DNA from: Methylacidiphilales bacterium
GTDB taxonomy: Bacteria > Verrucomicrobiota > Verrucomicrobiia > Methylacidiphilales > UBA1321
NCBI GenBank assembly: GCA_021272165.1
Contig: JAJSLK010000034.1
Coordinates: 1-33,683 of the forward strand
Direction of reading: 5' to 3'
Length of the DNA: 33,683 bases
The notes beneath the pieces were generated by a model. It did no database searches, was not told the DNA's origin, and saw nothing but the letters and a program-made list of their open reading frames with translations. The stretch's first letter is position 1. Every line of letters begins with the position of its first letter. Shown in pieces: positions 7,141 through 15,129 of this stretch. Both the position numbers and the translations under genes were made by a program.

Positions 7141-7169
7141 AGCATACGCATTCCGCCATGCCGTTACAA
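7141..7169 (-). promoter_or_regulatory. Candidate promoter of the broken tRNA gene
   Basis: On the minus strand TTGTAA (7169-7164) and TATGCT (7146-7141) are spaced by 17 bases. Initiation would fall near 7134, about 30 bases before the tRNA 5' end, a typical tRNA leader. If still active, it would transcribe into the accessory region. Confidence 0.4.
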
Positions 7170-7189
7170 TGGAAAATCGACGTTTCCGG

Positions 7190-8344
7190 CTACTCCGCCC
7201 GGCCAATGGTTTCGAGGAGCTGGTTGACGACGACCGGTGCTGAGCAATGGGTCTCGGCGATCCGTCGGGCGGCGCGGGCGTGCCGCACCGGATCGCGGGC
7301 GACAGTTTCGAACGCGGCCCGAGCGCTTTTCTCGTCGTGGAAGGGCAGAAGGCCCTCGCCATGCGGATAGAAATCGGTCCAGCCGGTCTCCTGCAGGATG
7401 ACGGGCCGGCCGAGCGCGAGGTAGGCGACGCTGCGATCGCTGAACCAGCCGCAGCGGGAGCGGACATAGCCGTTTTTCGCGACGCAGAATTCACCGCGGC
7501 TTTGGGCCAGATAATCGCGGTAGCGCTGCCACGGGGTGTTGAGCGGTGCGGCCTCGATCAGGTTCCAGCCGCCGTTGCGAAATCGCGCGGTGGCCTCGTC
7601 ATCGGGATGGAGATTGGTGGCGATCTCGAGTTTTTCGTCCGTCCTTTTCGGCAGGTCGACGAGCTTATCGAATTCCTCCGACTTGTTGCCGTACCACTGG
7701 CCGTCGTATTCGACCTGCGGATAGCCATACCAGTGGGTGAAGGTGGTCCAGGTATCGCCTGGTTCGTCGGCCCGCGGGTTGGTGAAATAATCGAGGACGA
7801 CCGGAACGCCGATGGGCAGCCAGTGGCGGCCAGCGAGGGGCGCTCGGCAATTTTTATGACCGAGATGGCGGCCGATGGTGCAGAACGTGTCGTGGCCCTC
7901 GAAGTGCATGTCTGATTTGTAAACTTCGGCCCAGATCTGGGTGAAGGCGGGGTCGAGGTCGACATAGATGCGCCGGGGCACGGCGGCAAAGAGTTCGCGA
8001 TGGAGGAGATGTCCGGAAATATTGAAGAGAAACTCGGCATCGCGGGCGAAACGGAGGAGTTCCGGCAAATCGGACGACTGACCTTCAGAAAGAAGAGTCG
8101 CACGGCCCTTTAGGCCGAACTCGTCGACGACGCGGTTCCAATGGGTGAGGTTCGCGCTGGTTTCCGGCGCGCAGGGCTGGCCGGCGTTGTTGATCCACTT
8201 TTTTTGTGATAGGTCCTCGACCATCCAGACGTCCCAGCCGGCTTGGCGAAAGCCGAGGACCCACTGGAGAAAGGCCCAGGTGTTGCCGGCGGAATGAACC
8301 GGATAGGCGGCGATCCCGACTCCGATAACGACGCGGCGGGGCAT
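7190..8344 (-). CDS. Glycosyltransferase, CgeB/GT-B-like
   Basis: 384 residues. The N-terminus 'RRVVIGVGIAAYPVHSAGNTWAFLQWVLGFRQAGWDVWMVED' resembles the first Rossmann strand and helix of GT-B glycosyltransferases. The C-terminal part 'GEFCVAKNGYVRSRCGWFSDRSVAYLALGRPVILQETGW....GEGLLPF' matches the C-terminal nucleotide-sugar-binding region of spore-coat CgeB-like and related GT families, with a helix of repeated Arg/Ala at the end. Acceptor and donor are unknown. It lies 74 bases downstream of the UDP-glucuronate decarboxylase gene on the same strand, so UDP-xylose or another UDP-sugar is a possible donor; this is inference. Confidence 0.72.
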   Translation of the reverse strand: MPRRVVIGVGIAAYPVHSAGNTWAFLQWVLGFRQAGWDVWMVEDLSQKKWINNAGQPCAPETSANLTHWNRVVDEFGLKGRATLLSEGQSSDLPELLRFARDAEFLFNISGHLLHRELFAAVPRRIYVDLDPAFTQIWAEVYKSDMHFEGHDTFCTIGRHLGHKNCRAPLAGRHWLPIGVPVVLDYFTNPRADEPGDTWTTFTHWYGYPQVEYDGQWYGNKSEEFDKLVDLPKRTDEKLEIATNLHPDDEATARFRNGGWNLIEAAPLNTPWQRYRDYLAQSRGEFCVAKNGYVRSRCGWFSDRSVAYLALGRPVILQETGWTDFYPHGEGLLPFHDEKSARAAFETVARDPVRHARAARRIAETHCSAPVVVNQLLETIGRAE

Positions 8345-8418
8345 GGGATTTGGTCAGGCGATCAATTCATTACTTCTGCCAGTTCAAGCGATGGTCACAG
8401 ACCGCCGCTACATGGAAA

Positions 8419-9351
8419 TCAAACGCGGCTCTTGAACCAATCGATGGTCTGTTTCAGGCCGGTCTCGAGATCGACGACCGGCTTCCAGCCGAGCAGCTTG
8501 CCGGCGCGCGTGATGTCAGGCCGGCGCTGTTTGGGATCGTCGACGGGCAGCGGCTGATAGCTGATCGTGCTCTTGGAGCCAGTGAGGCGGACGATCCGCT
8601 CGGCGAATTCCTTGATCGTCAGTTCGATCGGATTGCCGATATTGACCGGCTCATGGAAATCGCATTGGGAAAGCTTGTAGATGCCGTCGATCAGATCGGA
8701 GACGTAACAGAAGCTGCGGGTCTGGCTGCCGTTGCCGAAGACGGTAATCGGCTCGTTTTTAAGCGCCTCGCCAATGAAGGCGGGGACGACGCGGCCATCC
8801 TTGAGCCTCATGCGCGGGCCGTAGGTGTTGAAGATGCGGACGATCTTGGTATCGACCTTGTGGTAGCGATGATAGGCCATGGTCATCGCCTCGGCGAAGC
8901 GCTTGGCCTCGTCGTAGACGCCACGCGGGCCGATGGGGTTGACGTTGCCCCAGTAATCCTCCTTCTGCGGATGGACGAGCGGATCGCCGTAACATTCCGA
9001 GGTGGAGGCAAGCAGGAACGTGGCGCCCTTGGCCTTGGCGACGCCGAGCGCGTTGTGGGTGCCGAGCGAGCCGACTTTGAGCGTCTGGATGGGCAGCTCG
9101 AGGTAATCGATGGGGCTGGCGGGCGAGGCGAAATGGAAGATGAGGTTCACCTCGCCGGGAATGGTGATGTACTTGCTGACGTCGTGCTCAATGAAGCTGT
9201 AGCGTGGCTCGTTTTTCAGGTGCTCCAGGTTCGCGCGATTGCCGGTGATGAAATTGTCGACACCGATAACGCTGTAGCCCTCGGCCAGGAGCCGGTCGGT
9301 GAGGTGACTGCCCAGGAAACCGGCGCCGCCGGTGACGACTGCTGTTTTCAT
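8419..9351 (-). CDS. UDP-glucuronate decarboxylase (UDP-xylose synthase)
   Basis: 310 residues, an extended SDR enzyme making UDP-xylose from UDP-glucuronate in the cytosol with bound NAD. It shows the NAD motif GGAGFLGSH (8-16), TSECYGDP (117-124), and the UXS hallmark '[24 protein letters not shown]' with catalytic Tyr146 and Lys150. Later comes '[19 protein letters not shown]', typical of the UXS/dTDP-glucose dehydratase group. The start is ATG 9351, preceded on its own strand by GGAGGAAG. This ATG overlaps the leuD stop (ATGA), so the genes are coupled even though they belong to different pathways. Product likely feeds polysaccharide or glycoprotein synthesis through the adjacent glycosyltransferase. 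Confidence 0.93.
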   Translation of the reverse strand: MKTAVVTGGAGFLGSHLTDRLLAEGYSVIGVDNFITGNRANLEHLKNEPRYSFIEHDVSKYITIPGEVNLIFHFASPASPIDYLELPIQTLKVGSLGTHNALGVAKAKGATFLLASTSECYGDPLVHPQKEDYWGNVNPIGPRGVYDEAKRFAEAMTMAYHRYHKVDTKIVRIFNTYGPRMRLKDGRVVPAFIGEALKNEPITVFGNGSQTRSFCYVSDLIDGIYKLSQCDFHEPVNIGNPIELTIKEFAERIVRLTGSKSTISYQPLPVDDPKQRRPDITRAGKLLGWKPVVDLETGLKQTIDWFKSRV

Positions 9352-9914
9352 AAAGGAAGAGCTTCCTCCGCCTGGGCCGGGATGAGGCCCTGCTTGCGCG
9401 CGAAGGCGAAGATGCCACCTGCGTCGATGACCGGTTTCACTTCGCCGAGCGGCTTGAGCGGATAGGTCTTGCCGTTGGCGCGGACCTCGTCCTTGTCGAA
9501 GTCGACCTCGACGTGGTCGCCGGTCTTGATTTCCTCGCACAGGCGCTCCGTGCTTTCGTAGGGATAGAGCTCGCCGGTGGCGATGGAGTTGCGGAAGAAG
9601 ATGCGCGCGAAGCTTTCCGCGACGACGACCTCGCACCCGGCGGCGCCGAGGGCAATGGGGGCGTGTTCACGCGAGGAACCGCAGCCGAAATTGCGTCCGG
9701 CGATGATGATCGGATATTTCGTCTTGATCGAGCCCTCCTCGACATAGCGCTGGGTATAGAGCGAATCGGGCAGGCCGATCATCGCGTAGCTGCCGAGTTT
9801 CTCGTATTCCTCGGGGATCGTGGGGACGAGCGTGAGGTACTGCGCCGGGATAATCTGGTCGGTATCGATATTATTCTGCACCACGTAGGCGGAACCGGAG
9901 ATGACTGTGGCCAT
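9348..9914 (-). CDS. leuD: 3-isopropylmalate dehydratase small subunit
   Basis: 188 residues. Small subunit of the aconitase-family isopropylmalate isomerase of leucine synthesis; it needs the LeuC large subunit, which is not in this window. It shows '[14 protein letters not shown]' (residues 14-27) and '[17 protein letters not shown]' (about 73-89), the conserved swivel-domain motifs. The sequence is closer to the short LeuD/HacB branch, so action on a related substrate cannot be excluded. The first gene of a coupled leuD-UXS-glycosyltransferase run; no leu genes flank it. Confidence 0.92.
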   Translation of the reverse strand: MATVISGSAYVVQNNIDTDQIIPAQYLTLVPTIPEEYEKLGSYAMIGLPDSLYTQRYVEEGSIKTKYPIIIAGRNFGCGSSREHAPIALGAAGCEVVVAESFARIFFRNSIATGELYPYESTERLCEEIKTGDHVEVDFDKDEVRANGKTYPLKPLGEVKPVIDAGGIFAFARKQGLIPAQAEEALPL

Positions 9915-10020
9915 AAGTATTTTACGTTAGCAGAAACGATCCAGGGACGCTACTGCGTTTCAGTTGGACGGAGGACACACGGGATTATAAGATGCTAATA
10001 GGATATAAGTTACGGCGAAT

Positions 10021-10755
10021 TTATTTGGACGGTGCCGCAACCGGCGTCTGCAATGGAGTCAACTCATAAGTCGCCGTAACGGTGCCATCGATCTCGATCT
10101 GGCCGGCGACCGGGGCGGGCGTTCCCCCGGGGATGGAGCGGGCCAGGGCATTCATCATCAATGGGCGGGGACCTTCGCCTGAACCCTCGATGATCTCGAG
10201 CGGAGCACCCAGATTGCAATTGGCCGTGGCAGCCAGGTCGCCGGCTTTGTCATGGGCGTTGAGGAGCGCCTGTTTTAGGGCATCGCGTCGCACGTCGGCC
10301 TGCTTGGAGTAAGCGTAATCGATCGACTGCACCTCGACGCCGTCGAACTTGGCGAGATTGTCGCAGATGGTGCCGTATTTATCGAAATCGGTGAGGGTGA
10401 AGGTCAATTGCGTGGAGCAGGAAAAAGGCTTGGAGCGATCGCTGTCGGGCGGGAAATAGGTCTGGCGGTCGAAGCGGATGCCGCCGGTCTGGAGATCGCG
10501 CACGGCACCGCCCAGGGACTTGATGTAGGCGAGGGTAGAAGTAAGGGAGGCATCGTGCCGGGCCTTGGCCTTGGCGAGGGTGGCGTCGTTGATGCTGACC
10601 TGGACGCTCCAGTACATCTGGTCCGGCGCGACCTTGATGATGGCCGTGCCGGTCACGGTAACTTTTCGTACAGGCGGGGAGGCATTCTGATCGGCGGCCA
10701 GAGGAGACGCCAGACCGAGTGAAAGTAACGTGAGAACCAGAAGGAATCTTTTCAT
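10021..10755 (-). CDS. SIMPL domain (DUF541) periplasmic protein
   Basis: 244 residues with a signal peptide (MKRFLLVLTLLSLGLASPLAADQ). The mature part matches the SIMPL/DUF541 family: 'VTVTGTAIIKVAPDQMYWSVQVS', an Ala/Lys-rich helix, 'TGGIRFDRQTYFPP', 'TLTDFDKYGTICDNLAKFDGVEVQSIDYAYSK', 'RRDALKQALLNAHDKAGDLA' and a C-terminal 'IEIDGTVTATYEL'. Family members are exported proteins of uncertain function (linked to envelope stress or oxidative protection in some species). A monocistronic gene by spacing. Confidence 0.88.
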   Translation of the reverse strand: MKRFLLVLTLLSLGLASPLAADQNASPPVRKVTVTGTAIIKVAPDQMYWSVQVSINDATLAKAKARHDASLTSTLAYIKSLGGAVRDLQTGGIRFDRQTYFPPDSDRSKPFSCSTQLTFTLTDFDKYGTICDNLAKFDGVEVQSIDYAYSKQADVRRDALKQALLNAHDKAGDLAATANCNLGAPLEIIEGSGEGPRPLMMNALARSIPGGTPAPVAGQIEIDGTVTATYELTPLQTPVAAPSK

Positions 10756-10815
10756 AAGCGTCGAACGGGCTTGGGTGAGGGGGATTGGGATAGGAAGATA
10801 AAGAGGTTTAGCGGG

Positions 10816-11256
10816 TCAGCGATTACCTCGAGCGACGATGACCACTCCGGCGATAATCAGGAACGCGCCGATGATGGTGGAGAGGCTAACGGTATTTTGC
10901 CGGAAGAGCGCCCAGGCAAAGAAGGCGGTGAAGAGCGGGTAGCTGATCTCGATCAGCGAAGCGACAGTGGCATTTTTGGCCTCGATCGACATGAAGATGA
11001 GCAGACCCGCGCTGACTGACGCCATGACGGCGACGATAAGCAGAAGCAGTTGCGGCTGGGCCGTCTTGATCTCCAGTGCCACTGTCGGCCATTTGCCCAT
11101 GAGGCTGATGACGACCGCCATGGCGAGAACGCCGAAGACCATATCGACGAGGAAGAGGGTTTGCGGCGACATGCCCTTTTCTAGGAGCCGGCCGCTGACG
11201 GCATAATTGACGCCCCAGATGACGGCTGCGCCGAGGGCGTAGAGCAACCAGAGCAT
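10816..11256 (-). CDS. EamA-family small multidrug/metabolite transporter (single five-helix unit)
   Basis: 146 residues from ATG 11256; the frame extends to a TTG at 11277 with no better start. It has five predicted transmembrane helices and the EamA signature: 'WGVNYAVSGRLLEKGMSP' at the start, 'SLIEISYPLFTAFFAWALFRQNTVSLSTIIGAFLIIAGVVIV' at the end. Typical EamA proteins carry two such units; single-unit ~140-residue forms work as dimers. It is divergent from the GbsR-type regulator, 110 bases away, so it may be under the same control, although the palindrome lies nearer the regulator. Confidence 0.85.
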   Translation of the reverse strand: MLWLLYALGAAVIWGVNYAVSGRLLEKGMSPQTLFLVDMVFGVLAMAVVISLMGKWPTVALEIKTAQPQLLLLIVAVMASVSAGLLIFMSIEAKNATVASLIEISYPLFTAFFAWALFRQNTVSLSTIIGAFLIIAGVVIVARGNR

Positions 11257-11331
11257 GTGCAATTTTGTGGGCCCCAACGCCCGCTGTAAAGGAGGAAGGA
11301 GGGGGAAGGCAGTGATTTCAAAGAAATAGAC

Positions 11332-11360
11332 TTGACTTAATGATATTTTCAGTATTTATT
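11332..11360 (+). promoter_or_regulatory. Promoter of the GbsR-type regulator
   Basis: TTGACT at 11332-11337 is a good -35. An AT-rich -10 (TATTTAT region, 11353-11359) follows at ~16 bases. It overlaps the palindrome at 11343-11368. Initiation would fall near 11365, practically at the ATG at 11367, implying a leaderless or nearly leaderless transcript. Confidence 0.5.
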
Positions 11361-11368
11361 GAAAATAT
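11343..11368. promoter_or_regulatory. Palindromic operator of the GbsR-type regulator (site 1)
   Basis: ATATTTTCA (11343-11351) and TGAAAATAT (11360-11368) form a perfect 9-bp inverted repeat with an 8-base spacer. It overlies the -10 region of the regulator's promoter, as expected for autorepression by a dimeric MarR/GbsR-fold protein. A matching site occurs at 11986-12011. Confidence 0.6.
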
Positions 11369-11906
11369 GATTGATAAAGAAGCCGCCGACCTGCTTTCCC
11401 AGGCCCGTGATGAGTTCGTGGCCCAGTGGGGGGCCATGGGCAATGCCTGGGGCATCAACCGCACCATGGCCCAAATCCATGCTCTCCTCATGACGAGCGA
11501 CCGGCCGCTGACCACCGATGAGGTGATGGCCGACCTGAAAATCAGCCGCGGCAACGCCCATCAAAACCTGCGCGAGTTGACCGGCTGGGGCCTGGTTCGA
11601 AGCGTGATCCGGAAGGGAGAGAGGAAGGAATATTTCGAGGCGGAAAAGGATGTCTGGAGGATGTTCTGCATCGTGGCGCGCGAGAGGAAACGGCGGGAGA
11701 TCGAGCCGGCGCTAAAGGCGCTCAAGGCCTGCGATGAGCAGACCCGTTCCTTGCGCGGAGAAAAGGCCGTGGCATTTAACCGCCAGATCCGCGCCCTTCT
11801 GGAATTCGTCGGCCAAGCCGATAGCGTGCTCGATCGCGTCTCCCGCTCGGAAGGCAGCTCCATTTTGCCGCTTTTGCTGAAGATGCTCACCAAATCCAAA
11901 AACTGA
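11367..11906 (+). CDS. GbsR/MarR-family transcriptional regulator
   Basis: 179 residues from ATG 11367; an upstream in-frame ATG at 11340 would add nine but would put the palindrome and -10 inside the gene. The winged HTH 'INRTMAQIHALLMTSDRPLTTDEVMADLKISRGNAHQNLRELTGWGLVRSVIRKGERKEYFEAEKDVWRMF' is typical of the GbsR branch (ISRGN recognition helix, KGERKEYF wing). The helical C-terminus ('IEPALKALKACDEQ...') serves dimerisation. GbsR proteins sense small ligands such as choline. No betaine genes are nearby, so the ligand here is unknown. A palindrome covers its own promoter and recurs before the next operon. Confidence 0.88.
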   Translation: MIDKEAADLLSQARDEFVAQWGAMGNAWGINRTMAQIHALLMTSDRPLTTDEVMADLKISRGNAHQNLRELTGWGLVRSVIRKGERKEYFEAEKDVWRMFCIVARERKRREIEPALKALKACDEQTRSLRGEKAVAFNRQIRALLEFVGQADSVLDRVSRSEGSSILPLLLKMLTKSKN

Positions 11907-11953
11907 ATGCCCCAGCCCTACCCCATGAAAAAGCCCAGAAAAGCCTCCCTCCC

Positions 11954-11976
11954 CCGACCGAAACGTCGGCCCTTTT
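11954..11976 (+). terminator. Weak terminator-like hairpin after the regulator gene
   Basis: CCGAC (11954-11958) pairs with GTCGG (11965-11969), followed by CCCTTTTATTT. The stem is only 5 bp, so termination may be partial. Confidence 0.3.
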
Positions 11977-11985
11977 ATTTGCAAC

Positions 11986-12011
11986 AAATTTTCAAAAAAT
12001 ATCGAAAATAT
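11986..12011. promoter_or_regulatory. Second GbsR-type operator, upstream of the membrane/redox operon
   Basis: AAATTTTCA (11986-11994) and CGAAAATAT (12003-12011) reproduce the 9-8-9 layout of the site at 11343-11368 (core ATTTTC-N10-GAAAAT in both). It lies 70 bases before the ATG at 12082, a reasonable operator position. The identical spacing in two intergenic regions flanking the regulator makes it a strong candidate regulon site. Confidence 0.55.
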
Positions 12012-12081
12012 AAAAACTACGTGCGCTACGTGCTGCCTGACCTTCTTTAGTCAAACCTCAACCAACAAAACCACAAAAACC

Positions 12082-12492
12082 ATGAATAATCCCACCGTCT
12101 GGCTCTATCTCATCTACCTTGCCATCAGCATCGTGCTCACCGTCTGGGTCGCGCAAACCCTGCACAAGAACGGCCGTATTTTCCTCGTCGATTGCTTTGG
12201 TGGAAACGAACCGATGGCCGATTCGGTCAATCATCTGCTGGTGGTTGGTTTTTACCTGATCAATCTCGGGTATGTCACGCTGGCCTTAAAAACCGATCTA
12301 CCGCCAGTCGATACGCAGCAGGTCATTGAGAACCTCAGCTCCAAGATTGGAGTGGTCCTTCTTGTTCTGGGCGGCATGCATTTCCTGAACCTGTACATCT
12401 TTTCCCGGATGCGGAAGCGTGGGCTATCCGGTCAATTGCCGCCTCCCGTCCAGCCGGACAACTTTACATTGCCCCCGGTGCCGCAGGCCTAA
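12082..12492 (+). CDS. Small membrane protein, three transmembrane helices
   Basis: 136 residues. Helices lie at about 4-25, 51-71 and 89-114. Between them is a short loop containing 'KNGRIFLVDCFGGNEPMADSVNH', with a single Cys next to an acidic residue. The C-terminus is basic then proline-rich. The family is not recognised by name. It is the first gene of a tight operon with a DCC1-type protein (7 bases downstream) and an SRPBCC-containing membrane protein. It lies downstream of a GbsR-type operator, so it is likely induced or repressed with them. A membrane partner for the DCC1 redox protein is plausible. Confidence 0.75.
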   Translation: MNNPTVWLYLIYLAISIVLTVWVAQTLHKNGRIFLVDCFGGNEPMADSVNHLLVVGFYLINLGYVTLALKTDLPPVDTQQVIENLSSKIGVVLLVLGGMHFLNLYIFSRMRKRGLSGQLPPPVQPDNFTLPPVPQA

Positions 12493-12499
12493 GGTGACC

Positions 12500-12871
12500 A
12501 TGAAAAGGCTCTACGTTTTCTACGATGGCGAGTGTGGCTTGTGCCGACGGTGTCGGGAATGGCTGGCCGCCCAACCAGCCTATCTGGAACTGGTCTTTTA
12601 TCCGTTTCAATCGGAGGCCGCCCGCAAGTTTTGCCCGAAACTGGAGACCCTTCATCCGGAAGAGCGGCTGGTTGTGCTAAGCGATAAGGGCGGCATCTAT
12701 GCGGGCGAGCGGGCTTGGTTGATGTGTCTTTACGCACTTCGTAATTACAGGGAGTGGGCCGGCCGGTTGGCCGCTCCCGCCTTGCGGCCGCTGGCCCAGC
12801 GGCTTTGCATTCTCATCTCGCACAACCGATTTACGCTTTCGAATGCGCTTTTCCAGAGGATCAAGCCATGA
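12500..12871 (+). CDS. DCC1-like thiol-disulfide oxidoreductase (DUF393)
   Basis: 123 residues from ATG 12500, with AAGGTG a few bases upstream. The N-terminal motif 'YDGECGLCRRC' (Cys12, Cys15, Cys18) is the DCC-family DxxCxxC signature on a thioredoxin-like first strand. 'RLVVLSDKGGIYAGERAWLMCLYAL' and 'LRPLAQRLCILISHNRF' match the rest of the family. These proteins are predicted thiol-disulfide oxidoreductases of unproven substrate. Its stop overlaps the next ATG (ATGA at 12868-12871), so the downstream membrane protein is coupled. Confidence 0.9.
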   Translation: MKRLYVFYDGECGLCRRCREWLAAQPAYLELVFYPFQSEAARKFCPKLETLHPEERLVVLSDKGGIYAGERAWLMCLYALRNYREWAGRLAAPALRPLAQRLCILISHNRFTLSNALFQRIKP

Positions 12872-13953
12872 GCATCACTTCTGTTTGGACTCTTATTCAA
12901 ACAATCTTTGGCTGGCTTTTCGTGATTTGTTGGGTCGCTCTATGGTTGGCTCCGATCCCCCTTGGTCTTTGGAAGGTCATTACATTATTCGTAAACAATC
13001 ATTCCAAAGACAAAATCCTGGCTTGCCTGTGCGCTGTTGCCACTGCGCTGAGTGCCGCGGGTATTGTTTGGCTTTCGGTAGATCATTTCCAAAGTTATGG
13101 ATATGCCCTTTTTCTGGGCCTGCCGGTGTACTGCGGCATTTTGCCTGTTGTTCTCTTCTCTCGACGGACAACTCGTTCTTATGAGGATGCTATCGGTATT
13201 ACCTTTCTGACTTTGTTGCTTCTAGGGGTAGCCATTATCTTTTTTGCGCTTGATGGATTGATCTGCATTTTACTGGCTTCGCCATTGGCCTGCTTTGTCG
13301 CTTTTATTGCCGCATTTATTACCAATCTTATTTTGCGTCGTCGGCATCAAGCGAGAAACTTAGTGCCTGCTCTAATGGCCTGTGCTTTGTTGCCCTTCAT
13401 GGTGGGATTTGAGGCTCGTTGTGATCTCCCGCCACCGACTTCTATAGTGGTCAGTTCCGTCAATATAGCTGCTTCCTCCGATGCGGTTTGGAAATATCTT
13501 CCAGCGATTCCGGATATTCCAGGACCGCCGGAGCCCATTTTCCGTTCTGGAGTAGCGTATCCGTTGCGCAGTGAAATGGATGGAACGGGTGTAGGTGCGA
13601 AACGCCTGTGCGTTTTGTCGACCGGGCCACTGCAGGAGGTCATCACCGACTGGGAGCCGGGCCGGCTATTGCGATTTGACGTCATCTCATGCCCGCCTTC
13701 AATGCATGAGCTTTCGATCTATCATGACCTGCAAACGCCACATTTGGAAAATTTCATGGTGTCAGAATGGGGTCAATTCAGGCTCATCCGTCTTGATGCC
13801 ACGCACACGCGGCTGGAAGGAACTTCACAATATCACAATCGTATGTGGCCCGCAGAGTATTGGATTCCGATCTCAGACTGGATTGTGCACCGTATCCATT
13901 ATCGGGTTCTAAATTTTATCAAGACAGAGGCGGAAAACGACGCAAGGAATTGA
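12868..13953 (+). CDS. Membrane protein with C-terminal SRPBCC (polyketide cyclase/START-like) domain
   Basis: 361 residues. The first ~180 residues hold about six hydrophobic segments. The rest (about 195-355) is an SRPBCC-type fold: opening strand and helix 'VSSVNIAASSDAVWKYLPAIPDIP', then 'GVGAKRLCVLSTGPLQEVITDWEPGRLLRFDV', 'SEWGQFRLIRLDATHTRLEGTSQYHNRMWPAEYW' and a long terminal helix 'ISDWIVHRIHYRVLNFIKTEAE'. SRPBCC domains bind hydrophobic ligands. The base composition is clearly more AT-rich than neighbours, suggesting different ancestry. The start overlaps the DCC1 stop. The gene ends one base before the convergent aminotransferase gene. Confidence 0.78.
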   Translation: MSITSVWTLIQTIFGWLFVICWVALWLAPIPLGLWKVITLFVNNHSKDKILACLCAVATALSAAGIVWLSVDHFQSYGYALFLGLPVYCGILPVVLFSRRTTRSYEDAIGITFLTLLLLGVAIIFFALDGLICILLASPLACFVAFIAAFITNLILRRRHQARNLVPALMACALLPFMVGFEARCDLPPPTSIVVSSVNIAASSDAVWKYLPAIPDIPGPPEPIFRSGVAYPLRSEMDGTGVGAKRLCVLSTGPLQEVITDWEPGRLLRFDVISCPPSMHELSIYHDLQTPHLENFMVSEWGQFRLIRLDATHTRLEGTSQYHNRMWPAEYWIPISDWIVHRIHYRVLNFIKTEAENDARN

Positions 13954-13954
13954 T

Positions 13955-15106
13955 TTACTTCAGCTTCGTGGCGAGGCGCTCGCCGGCGCGGTGGAGCGTC
14001 TCGTCCTTTTTGGCGAAGTGGAAGCGGATGTAGCGGTGGACCGGCTCGCGAAAGAAGCTCGAACCGGGCACACCGGTGACGCCGATGCGTCTGGTCAGTT
14101 CCTCAGAGGCGAGGCGGTCGTTGGCAAAGCCGAGCGACGAGATGTCGACCAGGGTGTAGTAAGCGCCCTGCGGCGTGGTGAAAGGCAGCCCGGTTTGTTT
14201 GAGATAACCGAGAAAAAGGTCGCGCTTGCGGGTATACTCAGCCAGAAGCTCCGTGTAATAGCTGTCGGGAAATTCGAGCGCGGTAACCGCGGCTTCCTGG
14301 AGCGGTGCGGCAGCTCCGACGGTGAGAAAATCGTGGACCTTTCGTGCCTGAGCGATGATTTCCGCCGCCGCCACGACATAGCCAAGCCGCCAGCCGGTGA
14401 TCGAGTAGGTCTTCGAAAGCGAGCCGCAGGTGAGGGTTCGTTCCCTGGCGCCGGGCAGTGTCGCGAAGGGGATGTGTTCATGCGGCGCATAGACGATGTG
14501 CTCGTAGACCTCGTCGGTGATGACGAAGGCGTCGTGCTCGCGGGCGAGGTCGAGGATGAAAAGAAGCTCCTCGCGGGTGAAGACCTTGCCGCATGGGTTG
14601 GAGGGATTGCACAGGACGAGAGCTTTTGGCTTTTGCGCGAAGGCCCGGCGCAATTCATCGGGGTCGAAATGGAATTCGGGTGGCCGGAGCGAGACGTAGA
14701 TCGGTTCCGCGCCAGAGAGGATCGCGTCGGCCGCGTAGTTTTCATAGAAGGGCGAAAAGACGATCACCTTATCGCCCGGGTTGCACGCGGTCATCATCGC
14801 CACCATCATGGCTTCGGTGCTGCCGCAGGTGGTGACCAGATGGCGGTCGGGTTCGATGGCCAGACCGGTAAAGCGGTTGATCTTGGCGGCCAGCGCCTGC
14901 CGAAAACGGGCCGAACCCCAAGTGATCGAATATTGGTGGAATGGCCCCCGGGCGCTTTTTTCGAGTGCCTCGATCAGCGCGGCGGGCGGGTCGAAATCGG
15001 GAAAACCCTGCGCCAAGTTAATGGCGCCGTGCTGGTTAGCAAGGCGGGTCATTTCGCGAATGACCGATTCCTGGAAAATGGCGAGGCGGAATGCGGTGGA
15101 AGGCAT
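13955..15106 (-). CDS. PLP-dependent aminotransferase, class I/II
   Basis: 383 residues, fold-type I. It shows 'INLAQGFPDFDPP' (29-41), 'NPSNPCGKVF' (167-176), 'ITDEVYEHIVY' (196-206) and the PLP-binding lysine in 'SLSKTYSITGWRLGY' (Lys232). The 'AQGFPDFDPP' start and 'EHIPFATLPG' place it with the kynurenine/methionine aminotransferase group (YbdL/KAT-like). Likely substrates are methionine, glutamine or aromatic amino acids with 2-oxo acids; exact specificity is not visible. Divergent from the M14-like peptidase gene. Confidence 0.9.
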   Translation of the reverse strand: MPSTAFRLAIFQESVIREMTRLANQHGAINLAQGFPDFDPPAALIEALEKSARGPFHQYSITWGSARFRQALAAKINRFTGLAIEPDRHLVTTCGSTEAMMVAMMTACNPGDKVIVFSPFYENYAADAILSGAEPIYVSLRPPEFHFDPDELRRAFAQKPKALVLCNPSNPCGKVFTREELLFILDLAREHDAFVITDEVYEHIVYAPHEHIPFATLPGARERTLTCGSLSKTYSITGWRLGYVVAAAEIIAQARKVHDFLTVGAAAPLQEAAVTALEFPDSYYTELLAEYTRKRDLFLGYLKQTGLPFTTPQGAYYTLVDISSLGFANDRLASEELTRRIGVTGVPGSSFFREPVHRYIRFHFAKKDETLHRAGERLATKLK

Positions 15107-15129
15107 TGGCTATGAGGGTAATTCAATAC

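Noticed and set aside
7030..7494. Minus-strand 154-residue frame across the tRNA scar
   Set aside because: Runs through the tRNA piece and overlaps the glycosyltransferase gene in another frame; Arg/Ser/Pro-rich shadow.
8350..9465. 371-residue plus-strand frame opposite the UDP-glucuronate decarboxylase gene
   Set aside because: Antisense shadow of a well-identified enzyme; spans two real genes.
13991..15115. 374-residue plus-strand frame opposite the aminotransferase
   Set aside because: Antisense shadow; the PLP-enzyme motifs are on the other strand.
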